Below, piece after piece: positions 45,001 through 55,409 of a stretch of DNA of 64,000 bases. Made by a program: the position numbers and the translations under genes. Source of the stretch: Antedon mediterranea (lineage: Eukaryota; Echinodermata; Crinoidea; Comatulida; Antedonidae); NCBI RefSeq assembly GCF_964355755.1, contig NC_092675.1, forward strand, positions 5,986,312-6,050,311, given 5' to 3'. The notes beneath the pieces were generated by a model. That model was given only the letters and a program-made list of their open reading frames with translations. It ran no database searches and was not told the DNA's origin. Within the stretch, counting starts at the first letter, position 1. The number at the start of each line of letters is the position of its first letter.

Positions 45001-47391
45001 ATGAACAATGATTAATTTTTAAATGTCGAGCGGCATTTTTTGTAAGAAATATTTCTTGTTAATTTATATTTTTATACAAATTTAATCAGATTTTAGCAGA
45101 TAACTTTTTTTGTAGATTAGTAATATTTATTTATTTATAAACAATGAAAAAGAGAGAGACAAACAAGAAATACAAACAATATATTGTAAAAAGTATCAAA
45201 ATTCATTTTATTATAAACACATTATCAACAATATATCTATTACTCCATTTTGTCAATCGAAATGGGAAACAGAATTTAGAAATGTGAACTTTAAGTGGAA
45301 TGAAATATGGTTAAAAAAAGTATATAGCATGAAACATGTAACAAAAGTAGCACAATTTAATTTTAAACTGCTACATCAGATTCTGGCATGTAAACAACGA
45401 ATGAAGATATGGAAAATATCTCCTGAAGAAATGTGCGAACACTGCCAAAACGAAATTGAGACAGACAAGCACATGCTTTTGAAATGTAAAAGTATCCAAA
45501 AAGTATGGAAAAAATTCAACAAAATGATTATAAAATGCTATACACTTGAAGAAACCGTACATGATTGGCTAGACATTGGAACAAAAAGTGAAAATGTCAA
45601 TGAATTATTATCATTGTTTACTTTTTGTATTTATAAAACAAATTTTATTAAATCATTAGAAAAGCCTTCAAAAATTAGATCAAAAGTCGTCTGGAACTTG
45701 TTCCGATTTGAGCTAAAAAATCTTATACAGAATCAATATGCTTGTAACATAAACAAGGCAAAAAAGAAATGGGGTAACGTAAAAAGAAAATTATTAACTT
45801 GTATTTCTTAAAATTACATGTATTAATTTTTAATTGTTTTATTATTATTTTAATTTTTATTTATATATACAGTATATATTTAAAACATTTTTCTATATAT
45901 ACCTTACCTACAAGTACAATGTGTAATATGAAGAATGAAATAAAAGTGGGTTGGCCCCACAAAAGAGAAAAAAAAAAGATTAATAATATAAAAAAAAGTA
46001 AAATAATTACTAGGCCTAGTATTTATTATTATTTAGGCCTAGTTAGGCACACACAGGGGGAATCGAATAGGAATAGAGGTAAATTACGGCGCTAGTTCCG
46101 TTTCGCACCTGTCGTTTATTTCGACTCAAAATTGGTTAAGTAACTTTATCGTGAGTACCACACCTTAGAATTAGGCCTCAAAAATATTTTTACGAAGGAG
46201 ATCACACAAAAAGTAAAAAATAAATCCTTTAAATTGATGAATTTACAGACGTGTTTTTCGCACATCGGTTCGTGAATTTCGCATACTCCATGTTCAATGT
46301 TGTTGTTTCTATGGAGCGCCAAAAGAGCAATCATAATAGAGGGCTAAAAACTCAATAAATTGCGTATATTTAATGCATTTATTGGTGAAAATTACGTTCA
46401 ATTTTATCATATTTTGTCAATGTCAATGCAACAAAAATATTACTGTTGATACTGTACATGGTTTTTGCAGAAACTTTTAGGAATGAAAATCGACAAATTC
46501 ATCATCATATTACATGTACTGTAGGGGTATACCTGATCTAAATAATATTCCTCTTATTAGTCTTACTCTTAGGTCTAGGCTAGGGTTGGTTGCTATTTGA
46601 AAACAGCAAATTATTAGCAGTAAAATGTTACAGCATTTTTATTGACAAAATATATTAAAATTAAACGTGTATTTCAATAATAAATGCATTAAAAGAAGAC
46701 GCATTCCACTGAGTTTTTAACCATCTATTGTTGTTGCTCTTTTGGCGCTCCATAGAAACAAAAATATTGAACTTCGAGTATGCTAAATTCGCGAACGGTA
46801 TGCGAGAAACATGTCTGTAAAATCATCAATTTAAGGATTTATTAGTTACTTTTTATGTGATTCTTCTTCATAAAAGTACTTATGAGGCCCAATTTTAAGG
46901 TGTGGTATTCACAATAAGTTGCTTAACAATTTGGAGTCAAAAGGAAGTCGAAATAAAAACAGGTGCGAAACGGAACTAGCGCCTAAATTACCACAGACTC
47001 AGTACACTACCAAGTTGTCTTTTTGTTTGGTGGTACTGGTATACAACTTAGTTAGGCTAGTCAGACAGGCCACTTTCATTCAAGACAGGCTACGTACTAG
47101 TAGTAGTACTGTAGTAGTACAGTGGTACTATCTATGAGAGGGCTATAATAGGCATGGCCCTAGCTAGCTAGGCCTAGCTAGAGTAGTAGTAGTAGTAGGG
47201 CCTAGTAGGTTAAGGCTAGCCTGATAATGATTCATCACAATTTTCAACATAAAAATTAATACCTCTCTCCAATTTTCTTCAGTTAGCCCATCAGTGTATG
47301 GTTTTCTAGGTAAAGTATCCATAAAAGCATCTATTTTAGCATCTAAATCTTGGGCGAGTTCATGAGCTTTTCCATGATTTGAGGCTGCCAT
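39002..47391 (-). CDS. TTC4: tetratricopeptide repeat protein 4, Hsp90 co-chaperone
   Basis: TTC4 (yeast Cns1 family) binds the C-terminus of Hsp90/Hsp70 through TPR repeats. Ten exons on the minus strand: 47391-47263, 44309-44204, 43557-43396, 42976-42831, 42514-42458, 41279-41193, 40686-40487, 40257-40170, 39829-39747, 39098-39002. Borders and phases all agree, giving 384 aa (387 in human). Residues 83-190 form three TPRs (GNDCFKKKKFKMASKAYSEG; LYTNKAAAEYHLGNFRSSLN; ALLRCIQCCMKLELYSAAVQ). A Lys/Glu-rich helix follows (exon 6), then the conserved C-terminal wheel domain with WPVRFMYPE and GTPAFIVLVGG. The N-terminal EENWREEIEKIPAFM motif is typical. The start at 47391 gives MAAS; an upstream in-frame codon at 47406 is less likely. 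Several introns carry minisatellites or transposons. Confidence 0.97.
39260..39376. mobile_element. short fold-back MITE in TTC4 intron 9
   Basis: GCACTTTCACAACTTCAGAG and GTTTACACACACC on the left match the inverted right side (GGTGTGTGTAAAC, CTCTGAAGTC, GTGAAAGTCCC) except for a short insertion in the right arm. The ends recall the CTTTCACAC ends at 6086 and 37928. Confidence 0.65.
41350..42070. repeat. 65 bp minisatellite in TTC4 intron 5
   Basis: GGCCCTATAAGTACCTCAGA recurs at 41411, 41476, 41541, 41606, 41671, 41736, 41801, 41866 and 41931, an exact 65 bp period. Inside each unit the sub-repeat CAGAGGGATCATATACCYCA occurs about three times, so the 65-mer is itself built from ~20 bp pieces. 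The edges (41350-41410 and 41980-42070) decay into diverged ~16-20 bp sub-repeats. Confidence 0.97.
42320..42412. mobile_element. short dispersed inverted-repeat element (CATATATGGACATG family), copy 2
   Basis: It contains CACTACCATATTTGGGCACA and ends TTTGATAATGTAGACAGAGC, as in the copies at 32690, 48915 and 60922. It lies in TTC4 intron 5, about 45 bp from exon 5. Confidence 0.6.
43672..44180. repeat. G-rich minisatellite GGGGTTAGTAATAGTAGGG in TTC4 intron 2
   Basis: Roughly 25 variable copies of GGGGTTAGTAAAAGTAGGGY, 16-24 bp each. Runs of three or four G recur every 5-12 bases on the plus strand, which is the template strand for TTC4. The unit resembles telomeric TTAGGG-type DNA only superficially. 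Confidence 0.95.
45116..45811 (+). mobile_element. LINE polymerase C-terminal fragment in TTC4 intron 1
   Basis: An open frame (first ATG 45284) encodes FNFKLLHQILACKQRMKIW, then a C-EHC-x(7)-TDKHMLLKC Zn-knuckle and a basic C-terminus. This is the zinc-binding C-terminal region of L1/Tx1-type non-LTR polymerases. Uninterrupted coding for over 230 codons suggests a fairly recent, 5'-truncated insertion. It is antisense to TTC4. Confidence 0.8.
46088..46983. mobile_element. 896 bp fold-back element with ~290 bp inverted repeats and TAAATTAC duplication
   Basis: The left end GGCGCTAGTTCCGTTTCGCA and the right end TGCGAAACGGAACTAGCGCC are perfect inverted repeats. Similarity continues about 290 bp inward (for example CTATGGAGCGCCAAAAGAGC against GCTCTTTTGGCGCTCCATAG). 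Both sides are flanked by TAAATTAC (46080-46087 and 46984-46991), a perfect 8 bp target duplication. No transposase. It lies in TTC4 intron 1. Confidence 0.9.
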
Positions 47392-48056
47392 TGTGTATAC
47401 GTTCACGCATAAAAAATTTAAACCTCATGGATGGATTTTTTGGAAAGTGAGAGGTCAACAATGATGTAACAGGTCGGCAGTGACGTAGGGAAATCCCCTA
47501 CGACAGCGCCATCGGTCAGTTGGTATTATTCAATCGGGTTTACATTCTGGATGAAAGATAAATCTTTGGAAAAACTTGGTAGAAAATGCTGTAAAAGATT
47601 ACCTATTTTGAAATTCCTTATTTTATTGCATTCGGCATTAACATTCAGGCTTAAGAATATCTACAAATGAAATGGTTTGATATAATAACGTCATTACTGT
47701 AGTCATTATTATTTTTAAGTTATAGTGTAGGCATGGCCCATGCATGGAAGTAACAAATGTTACCTCCATGAATGGTGTAGGTGTATTAATATTATATATT
47801 ATTATTATGGCAGCTAGCAACATACAGTGAGTAGGCGATTTATAGAAGTATACATGCCTCTTTAAAATTAATAAAACAATTATAATTGCATGCCCTAGAT
47901 AATAATATCTAACTTAACTCTATGCCTGGAATCTTGGGGGAGAGAGTCTGTGAAATCATTTCTTTCATGCAAACAAAAAACAAACTTTCAAGGAAACCCA
48001 GTCACTAATTCACTAAACATTATAATATTATAAAACAATAATATAATATATTTCAG
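47392..48056. promoter_or_regulatory. shared upstream region of divergent TTC4 and REX1BD
   Basis: TTC4 starts leftward at 47391 and the first identified REX1BD coding exon starts rightward at 48057. This interval should therefore hold both promoters and REX1BD exon 1. No TATA-like core is evident. The inference rests on gene positions only. Confidence 0.4.
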
Positions 48057-50287
48057 AAGTCGGAGCAAAATGACCCTGAACCAACGGACTCGGAACCCAA
48101 ACAACTTCTTCATGAATTTTATACATTACAAGAGCAAAGAGTGACAGCTTTTAAAATGCTAGATAAGTATGTTTAAAAAAAGCTAATATTTATTGAACAT
48201 AATTTTTTTATTTCATAGAAAATTGCTCCATAATGAAGTAGCTGGCCTATAAGTCGGGTTTAATTGAATAATGTCTTTTATTTATAATCAATATAGAATT
48301 TCATAAAACCGTGCATGACTTATTCTGCGTGGCTCTGATGTCATAAACAAAGTTTGTATTATATTGTATTATATATTTTGAAAAAGTTGCAAAATATTCT
48401 GTTTACAAGTTTTAGAGAAACGCTATGGACAAAAATGGCAGTAAAAAATAAGAATAACAAATGTTAAAAAAAAAAAGATCCTGACAATCACAAGGGTTAT
48501 CTGCAATATCTTGCGGATAACCAATGAAGAAATTATTTACATTTTACTAAACATTTTAGCCTGTCATGTAAAACTGTTTAAAATCCATGAAAAGTAATTT
48601 TTTAGCATCTCGTATTCTTTTTATACGACTTCAAAAATGAATAATATATTTTCATTTTCTAGTGCACATACAGCATACCTCAGTACAGCACCAGACTATG
48701 ATTTTCAAAGTTACAAACAAAAAGTGCATAGTATAACAGAAGATTTCAATCGTATTTCCCAGCGTATCATTTTAATAGAAAAGTTGTTTCGCGACAAACA
48801 TGAAAAGATCGCAGTAGCTGATTGCTTGACTCAAGTACAGACGATGGAAAAACAACATCTTGAATTGGTAATGAAAGTTTTCCAAAAGAAGTTTTTCTAT
48901 TTTCTACTATTAAAGTGCCCATATATGGTAGTGATATGCTCAAATATGGTAGTGATATAACATGACATGTCCATATATGGGCACATCACATTTTTTTATC
49001 ACATAAAGTTTGATAGTGTAGACAGTGCTTAAAAACTGTCAACTATTGTTCCTACAGTATCTCCTCAAAAAAGTTTCCCCACCACCTTTCACATATCATA
49101 TCATACGAACCCCCTCCCTAACCTATTAGCTATCAAAAGTTGTCCATGCCCCACCACCTTTCACATATCATATCATACGAACCCCCTCCCTAACCTATTA
49201 GCTATCAAAAGTTGTCCATGCCCCACCACCTTTCACAAATCATATCATACGAACCCCCTCCCTAACCTATTAGCTATCAAAAGTTGTCCATGCCCCACCA
49301 CCTTTCACATATCATATCATACGAACCCCCTCCCTAACCTATTAGCTATCAAAAGTTGTCCATGCCCCACCACCTTTCACAAATCATATCATACGAACCC
49401 CCTCCCTAACCTATTAGCTATCAAAAGTTGTCCATGCCCCACAACCTTTCACATATCATATCATACGAACCCCCTCCCTAACCTATTAGCTATCAAAAGT
49501 TGTCCATGCCCCACCACCTTTCACATATCATATCATACGAACCCCCTCCCTAACCTATTAGCTATCAAAAGTTGTCCATGCCCCACCACCTTTCACATAT
49601 CATATCATACGAACCCCCTCCCTAACCTATTAGCTATCAAAAGTTGTTTTTACCCGGTAAATTAACATTCTTTAATTGATTTCTTCAATTCAGATTGCTG
49701 AATTGCAACTGGCTAAGCAGAACATGCAGGACATTCCAAATGATGAAAATGTTCGAGAGTTAATGATATTTATTAAACAGCGGTAAGCCTGTTGGGTGTA
49801 TTTAAACTAGTTTGTTCTTACTCTTTCTCTATAAAATATTGTATTATATATTTATTTAATTTAGTTTATTTGACCTAGGCCTATGTACAAGCTGTTATTT
49901 TTGGTCTTCCTTTCATTTATATTCATATCCTTTATTCCCTCCGGTATCATCCAGTACAACAGGAAGTTAAGAAGATAATATTATCTTGTATTTTTTTAGA
50001 TGTTTTTATATGAATGGTTTTATGCTATATTTGTTTTATTGTGTTTTCTTTGTTATTATGACAAGCAATGAATTTCCTTTTTGAGGATCAATAAAAGTTA
50101 TCTTATCTTATCATTGAAAAAATTTGTACATACAATAAATGAAATAAATAAGTTACTTTTGAATAATTTTTTTTCAAATATATTTGTTAAATTGTTATAC
50201 TACAGGTTGAACAAACTGTTAGAAGAAATTGCAGAACATCTTGAAAATTTGAAATACGAGACAGAAGATTTATTAGACCAGGATTGA
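48057..50287 (+). CDS. REX1BD: REX1BD-like protein (required for excision 1-B domain), 5' exon not found
   Basis: Four exons in phase: 48057-48166, 48663-48867, 49694-49782, 50206-50287, about 160 residues ending LLDQD. The translation (QLLHEFYTLQEQRVTAFKML, then AHTAYLSTAPDYDFQSYKQK, then a coiled-coil C-terminus) matches the Rex1-B domain family (human C19orf60/REX1BD). The family was named for the Chlamydomonas Rex1-B protein, implicated in DNA repair; the animal role is poorly known. There is no in-frame Met before LD in the first listed exon, so an upstream exon ending in phase 0 is needed. A candidate is the ATG at about 47921 (MPGILGER) with a weak GTCTGT donor, unproven. AATAAA at 51122-51127 may end the mRNA. 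Confidence 0.88.
48915..49031. mobile_element. short dispersed inverted-repeat element (CATATATGGACATG family), copy 3
   Basis: GTGCCCATATATGGTAGTGA on one side and CATGTCCATATATGGGCACA on the other, ending TTTGATAGTGTAGACAGTGC. It begins 48 bp after REX1BD exon 3 (48867). Confidence 0.65.
49070..49645. repeat. 72 bp minisatellite in REX1BD intron
   Basis: Eight almost identical 72 bp units; CTTTCACATATCATATCATA starts at 49086, 49158, 49230, 49302, 49374, 49446, 49518 and 49590. The only frequent change is ATATC to AAATC. Such homogeneity implies recent amplification, and copy number is probably polymorphic. Confidence 0.98.
49890..50105 (+). mobile_element. LINE 3' tail-like sequence
   Basis: An AT-rich stretch ends TGAGGATCAATAAAAGTTAT followed by CTTATCTTATC. 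Such repeated TATC-type termini after GAGGATCAATAAA are characteristic of CR1/RTE-like LINE ends. It lies in the last REX1BD intron. No coding part is left. Confidence 0.4.
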
Positions 50288-51723
50288 CGTCAAAAAGATA
50301 AATGGCAGTGTCAACATGTCTTGGCGTATATTTATTTAGTCTCAAGTCAACATGTAAAGTTAAAAATGCAGTATTACTATTCAACTGATGACCAAGTCCA
50401 TAGTACATCATCGGCGTCAATACAAATCAACTGATCGTGGGATGTCACAAAAGAGTGTCTAGAAAACAGACAGTTTTCTATACAATTCTGACGCCCATAA
50501 CAGCACCTACTACACTGCAGAAAGGCAGATGTACACAAAATAAGATCAAAACTACAAATTTGATGGCAACAAAAACCTTTGTCTGATCTCCAATAAATAC
50601 ACTTGCACAATTATTCCACAGATCATTTTTTTTTATTCTCTCGTACAAAATACCACAACTGTTAAACTACTATGTTAACCAATCATTTGGGTTTCCACCT
50701 CGAAACAATGATTATGCAACCAGGCATAGTTTATTAAATTAGTTAAACATCATTAGTGTGGACAGACCTTAAGCCTGACTACAGATGTTCCATCTTCAAT
50801 ACATTTGCTGTATTCGATTGAGAAGATCCATTGTGTATTTAGTTGAGTATTTTGAACACTACGTACAAACCGAACAAACAATTTTGCGTTACCACTCGAA
50901 TACAAACAACATGTAACAGCTTTCCTGTTCAGACCTAAAGTCCCAATCGAATACTCAAATTTAAATGATTAATAATGCCCAACACTTTTTTAAATTGTCT
51001 ATGCCGGTTGAAACTGTTCTATACAGTCACACATTCAAATCAAGTTTAACTTGCTGTATTTCATATGAAACAATTTGTAAGAGAGCATGTATATCTCATT
51101 TTAAACTAGATTCATACATGCAATAAACAAAATGAGTATCAATAATATTTGAACAAGAACTCGCTCGAGTGCATTATCCTATTTTGTTCCTTGTTTAAAA
51201 ATCAATTTTTTTTTCACACGCTAATTTCTAAGGAATCTAAAAATGCAACATGGTTTTGTTTCATCTGTACACTGAAGATGCTAAACATATTGCATCGTTT
51301 AATACTTGGGAGTATACAAAAAAAATTGGAATCATGTTTAATATTAATTAGTTTAATATTAAAAAGTAACAAAAGTGTTCACATTACCCTTAATACAAAA
51401 CAATATAGTGTAAGATTTTTTTTAATGGAATTTAATATACAGTATAATTTTCTTCGGTTGAAGGAACACAATATAAGCAATAAAACTGTCCCACAGTGAC
51501 AGACAGGCATTGATACCTTGCACAGAATCTTACATAATATTATTATTTGAGCTGCTTTAGAATATGTTTTAAATTAATTTGCCTCTAGTTTCCTTGCTTA
51601 GAAGCTTAACAATTAGGTTATAAGATCAGCCCCCACAGCACCATTAGTTATTATGGCAATACATTTGGAGACGAGTATGCGTGTTTGGCGGGAATGCGTT
51701 TGCATTTAATCTACAAATGAAGC
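50288..51723. other. convergent 3' region of REX1BD and BTF3
   Basis: Presumed 3' untranslated sequence of REX1BD (to about 51150 if the AATAAA at 51122 is used) and of BTF3 on the other strand. Long frames here (for example 51149-51499 plus) have no protein character. Confidence 0.4.
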
Positions 51724-54648
51724 CTAATCCTCTTCTTTAGAAGGCGCATCAAAATTTTCAACCAAATCTGTAAAATAAATGTTTAATATTAGATTTCATT
51801 GAATGAAGTGGTGTTTTCTCACGGATCAAATCAATCCGTGCAGAATTCAGTCATCAACAAAATATGGAAAAGACTTGACCAAAGAGGCAAAATACCTCTT
51901 TGGTCAAGTCCTTTCCATGTTTGGACAAGCAAACAAATGTTACTAGCTGTAACTTTTAATCTTGTGCTGTTCATTTTTTAAAGCTTGGTTCCCACTTAGA
52001 TGCAATTCCAAGTAACAGTTGGAATGTTCCAACACATCACAATTGGTCAGATTACTTGCGGCATACTAACGTCCTTGAAATATATATTTATACTGGGTAA
52101 CCTCTTCAGTCAAAGACTTGTATCCCAGAGGGCCCAGTTGGTGATCAGTGGCTGTGATGTACTAATACACCGGGGTAACCCCCTACTCATCTCGAAAGAT
52201 GTACTAGGTTCTTTTTGTGTACACTGGACCTACGGTTTATAGTCCTTATCCGAGAAGACTCGTTCTACCATCAGAACCATGGAGTGAGTGAGCCTCGAAC
52301 CCCTGCCGATGTTATGGCTACGTAATTACGGTTCCACTGTCTTAACCGCTCGGCCACTCACTCACTCTTGTGTTGCATCCTAGAGTGAACAAAACTTAAT
52401 ATTCGACTAGCCACAACAGAAGACATCCAGCTAGCCTGTAGACAATACACCGCTCAATACTAATTATATATTTAAATGAAGGCAAGGCTAATGCACTTGT
52501 CAATTGTATGAGCCACTATGCGACCCCAAGAGAGGTTTGTCAGTCATTTGTTCGATGTGCCCATACCTTATGATTACCATGACGCACCTGTGTGTCAAAA
52601 ATGTGACTTACCTTTAGGTGACCATGACGCACCCATTTTGACGAACTCTGACCATGTTGTTTATGATATGGTGGGTGGTAAAGTGACAGACACACTATTG
52701 TTCATTGCACCCCTGAGACACTAATTATTTGTAAATGACGCACCTCTCCTGGGGGTCGTATAGTGGGTCATACAATTGACAAGTGTATAATTAGACTGTA
52801 TATAAGACATTTTTTCACACATTTGTTAACATCTTACCTGGAACGTCCTCATCATCTTCATCAATTTCATCAGGTTTTGGTGCCAAAGGTGCAACATCTT
52901 GCATGCCTGGAATGCTCTCAGCCAAGCTTTTCAATGTGGCAGTACTATCAACTCCCTAAATGTAACACGCAACAAATAATATAATATAATATTTTTTATA
53001 TGTATTTTTTTTTTGGTATTTTATTCTTTCACATCCCCAATTACACGATGATAATATAGATATAAATATAAAAACACATAAAAATAACAACGAGAAATGC
53101 CTAAAAGTTGATCTAACCTATAATCTAATGATTTGCAGCAGTGTTAACCAATTCAGGTTATTGCTATTTTAAACTTTTGTGCCTGGTATATAATATTCTT
53201 TCTTTTATTTAATTCTTCACACTTCAAATACAAAGAGTACAAATTTAGTAAGCAAGTATCAAAGAAATAATAAATGCCTAATAAAATTAATTAAAAATAA
53301 GATACTTGTACTTGCTAATTAGAGAAGTGTGAAAGGAGGTCAAATAAGTAAAAAACTTAATGCAGTCAATCCTCTTAATACCAGACTATCTGAAATTTGG
53401 TACCTCTCTCAAAATGAGACTTTCCTTACAGACAAAGGGGTCCCAAATTCTTTTCTTAACAATAAAAACTTGTTCAGAATACCAGAATTTCTGGAAAACC
53501 AGACATAGTAGGCTAGCCCAACGGTGTTGGGTAAACAATATTTTTTAATTTGTGGCCGGTAGGGTTTAGCATGGGTACATCCCTGATTAGGTAAACATTA
53601 TAATAAGCATTTCAGTACTGTATTTTAAGTAGGGCAGGTTTCTGCGGCATAAAAACTTTAACCGTTTATTGCTGGGCAATTTTTGGCTGCAACATGAAAT
53701 TTCGGAAATTTGATTGACAGCTGCTGACCCCGAGTCAACTACATGGCAGTAACGTTTGAATTAACCGCCAGGACCAATTGCATTTTGGGTAATTCTAACG
53801 ACCACCCATTGATTTAACCGGTTATTTCTGAGCACAAATTGAACAGAAACAGTCTTGTTATTTTTAATCCATTTTAAAATAAACGGTTAATTTGTGTTGT
53901 GCAGCAGAAACAGGCCCTAAATCTACACCATACTAAACTTCATTCTTACAAGTTGACTTAGGATTCCTGGGAGCATTTCTGTAATTTTTTTTATTTCTCC
54001 GTGTCCTGTGATAGCAAATGTGTTTGCAGCTAAGGAAGCTTGGACCTTTGGGTTATTGAAATGAATTAAGGTTCCATCATCTCTTATCATATTTACCTGC
54101 AATAAAAATAATAGTGTGATATCACCAGTATATAGATGAGATAGTAGTATTTCAATCTCAGAAATAAAAAACTAAGAACATTGCCAAAACCTGCTCAAAA
54201 TCACTTAACATTGATTAATTTCTTAGGACTATATTGTTTAAAGGTTTGGATGGCGAAATCAAATGTTGATATAAAGTTTGCAGTACACCACGTATATTAT
54301 TTCTGAAAAGAACTTTTTTGAGTTTCTAGACGTTTCGATCAATATGTTTTGATCGTCCTCAGGAGTGAGAATGCAGAAAGTCCAGGAAACTTGGAATATA
54401 AGTGGAAAAGGGTGGGATTGGTGTGAAAGCCAGAAACAATAGCAAGTTCACACAGTCCAAGAAATACTCACTTCTTCAATTCCTGGTATATTATTAGTCT
54501 GTAGTTTTTTTAAAGTTGCTTGGAGTTTTTTATCGTCTGTTGTTGCTGTTTTGTGTACTACCTTTTTCTTTCGCCTAGCACTTCCTTTACCTCCTATCCT
54601 TACTTGGCCTGCACTTGCCTTCAACTTATTTAATTTTTCTTGATTCAT
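51724..54648 (-). CDS. BTF3: transcription factor BTF3 / nascent polypeptide-associated complex beta
   Basis: BTF3 is the beta subunit of NAC, which binds ribosomes near the exit tunnel and guards nascent chains against mistargeting. Four coding exons on the minus strand: 54648-54472, 54096-53950, 52955-52838, 51767-51724. Phases agree and give 161 aa, the usual length. The ribosome-binding motif RRKKK is at residues 25-29, after QVRIGGKG. The NAC domain continues through [20 protein letters not shown] and [12 protein letters not shown]. The acidic C-terminus ends [15 protein letters not shown]. The N-terminus carries a few extra residues (KASAG) before QVRIGG. The coding exon has an acceptor near 54669, so a non-coding first exon is expected; 58558-58600 is a candidate, with donor GTGAGT. 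Intact and confidently identified. Confidence 0.97.
52140..52374 (-). mobile_element. tRNA-derived SINE, copy 2
   Basis: On the minus strand the head reads GAGTGGCCGAGCGGTTAAGA (A box), followed by a variable-arm-like stretch and GGGGTTCGAGGCTCACTCAC (B box). This is clearly a class II tRNA (Ser/Leu) ancestry. The body is shared with 37078-37316. The copy is better preserved than copy 1. It lies in the last BTF3 intron, sense to BTF3. Confidence 0.85.
53632..53917. mobile_element. MITE, CTGTTTCTGCTGCATAA family, copy 3
   Basis: A 286 bp copy with left end GGGCAGGTTTCTGCGGCATA, right end GTGCAGCAGAAACAGGCCC, interior GCAGTAACGTTTGAATTAAC, and TA on both sides (53630-53631 and 53918-53919). 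It lies in BTF3 between coding exons 2 and 3. Confidence 0.8.
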
Positions 54649-55409
54649 ATTCAAGGTTAGATAACTATCTAATATGAAAAAAGAGTATTACATAAAGTTA
54701 ACATGATTATGAATGACCACACACACCCACTAAATAAGTACTATGTTTTAAACAGATCGGGTATCAGGCTACGTCCACTAAGAGGAGATCATGATCGTCT
54801 TTGAAAGTCATTTGTTCCAAATTCTTGCCATTTATATAACGCAACTATTAAAAGATAGATTGAATAATGTAATTTGTATGTAATCTGTATATCTGTATAT
54901 AATACTGTTAATATATATATATTTTTTTATATATTTTATATGTTACGATATATATTTTTTATATTCTTGCCTTTTTTATGTTTATTCGTATTTTTATAAG
55001 ATCTTGTATTTTTGTATTCATGACTTTTTATATATTTTTAATTAATTGTTTGAGAGCTTGTTGACGAAACGTATTTCCTTTTGGACCAATAAATTTCTGT
55101 ATTCTTATTCTGTATATAAAAAGTTTTAAATGTTAAACTTGGATCCAAGCTTCCTGTCAAATCTATAATATAATAGCTGGACCACCTCTAGTCAATCAGT
55201 TGTAGGAAAATGACAACAAATAATTATTATTACAGAATTAGGATCTACAGTACAGTATAACATAAAAAATACAACTTAACTAAATAGTATTATTAGAATA
55301 AAACAAAAAAATACCACTTAACTAGATAGTATTAATAGAACAAAACATAAAAAATACAACTTAACTAGATAGTATTATTAGAATTGAAAACAGTATAAAA
55401 TGTTAAATA

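Noticed and set aside
52320-52374. Functional tRNA gene (A and B boxes present)
   Set aside because: The acceptor stem does not close, and the sequence runs into a repeated SINE body also found at 37078.
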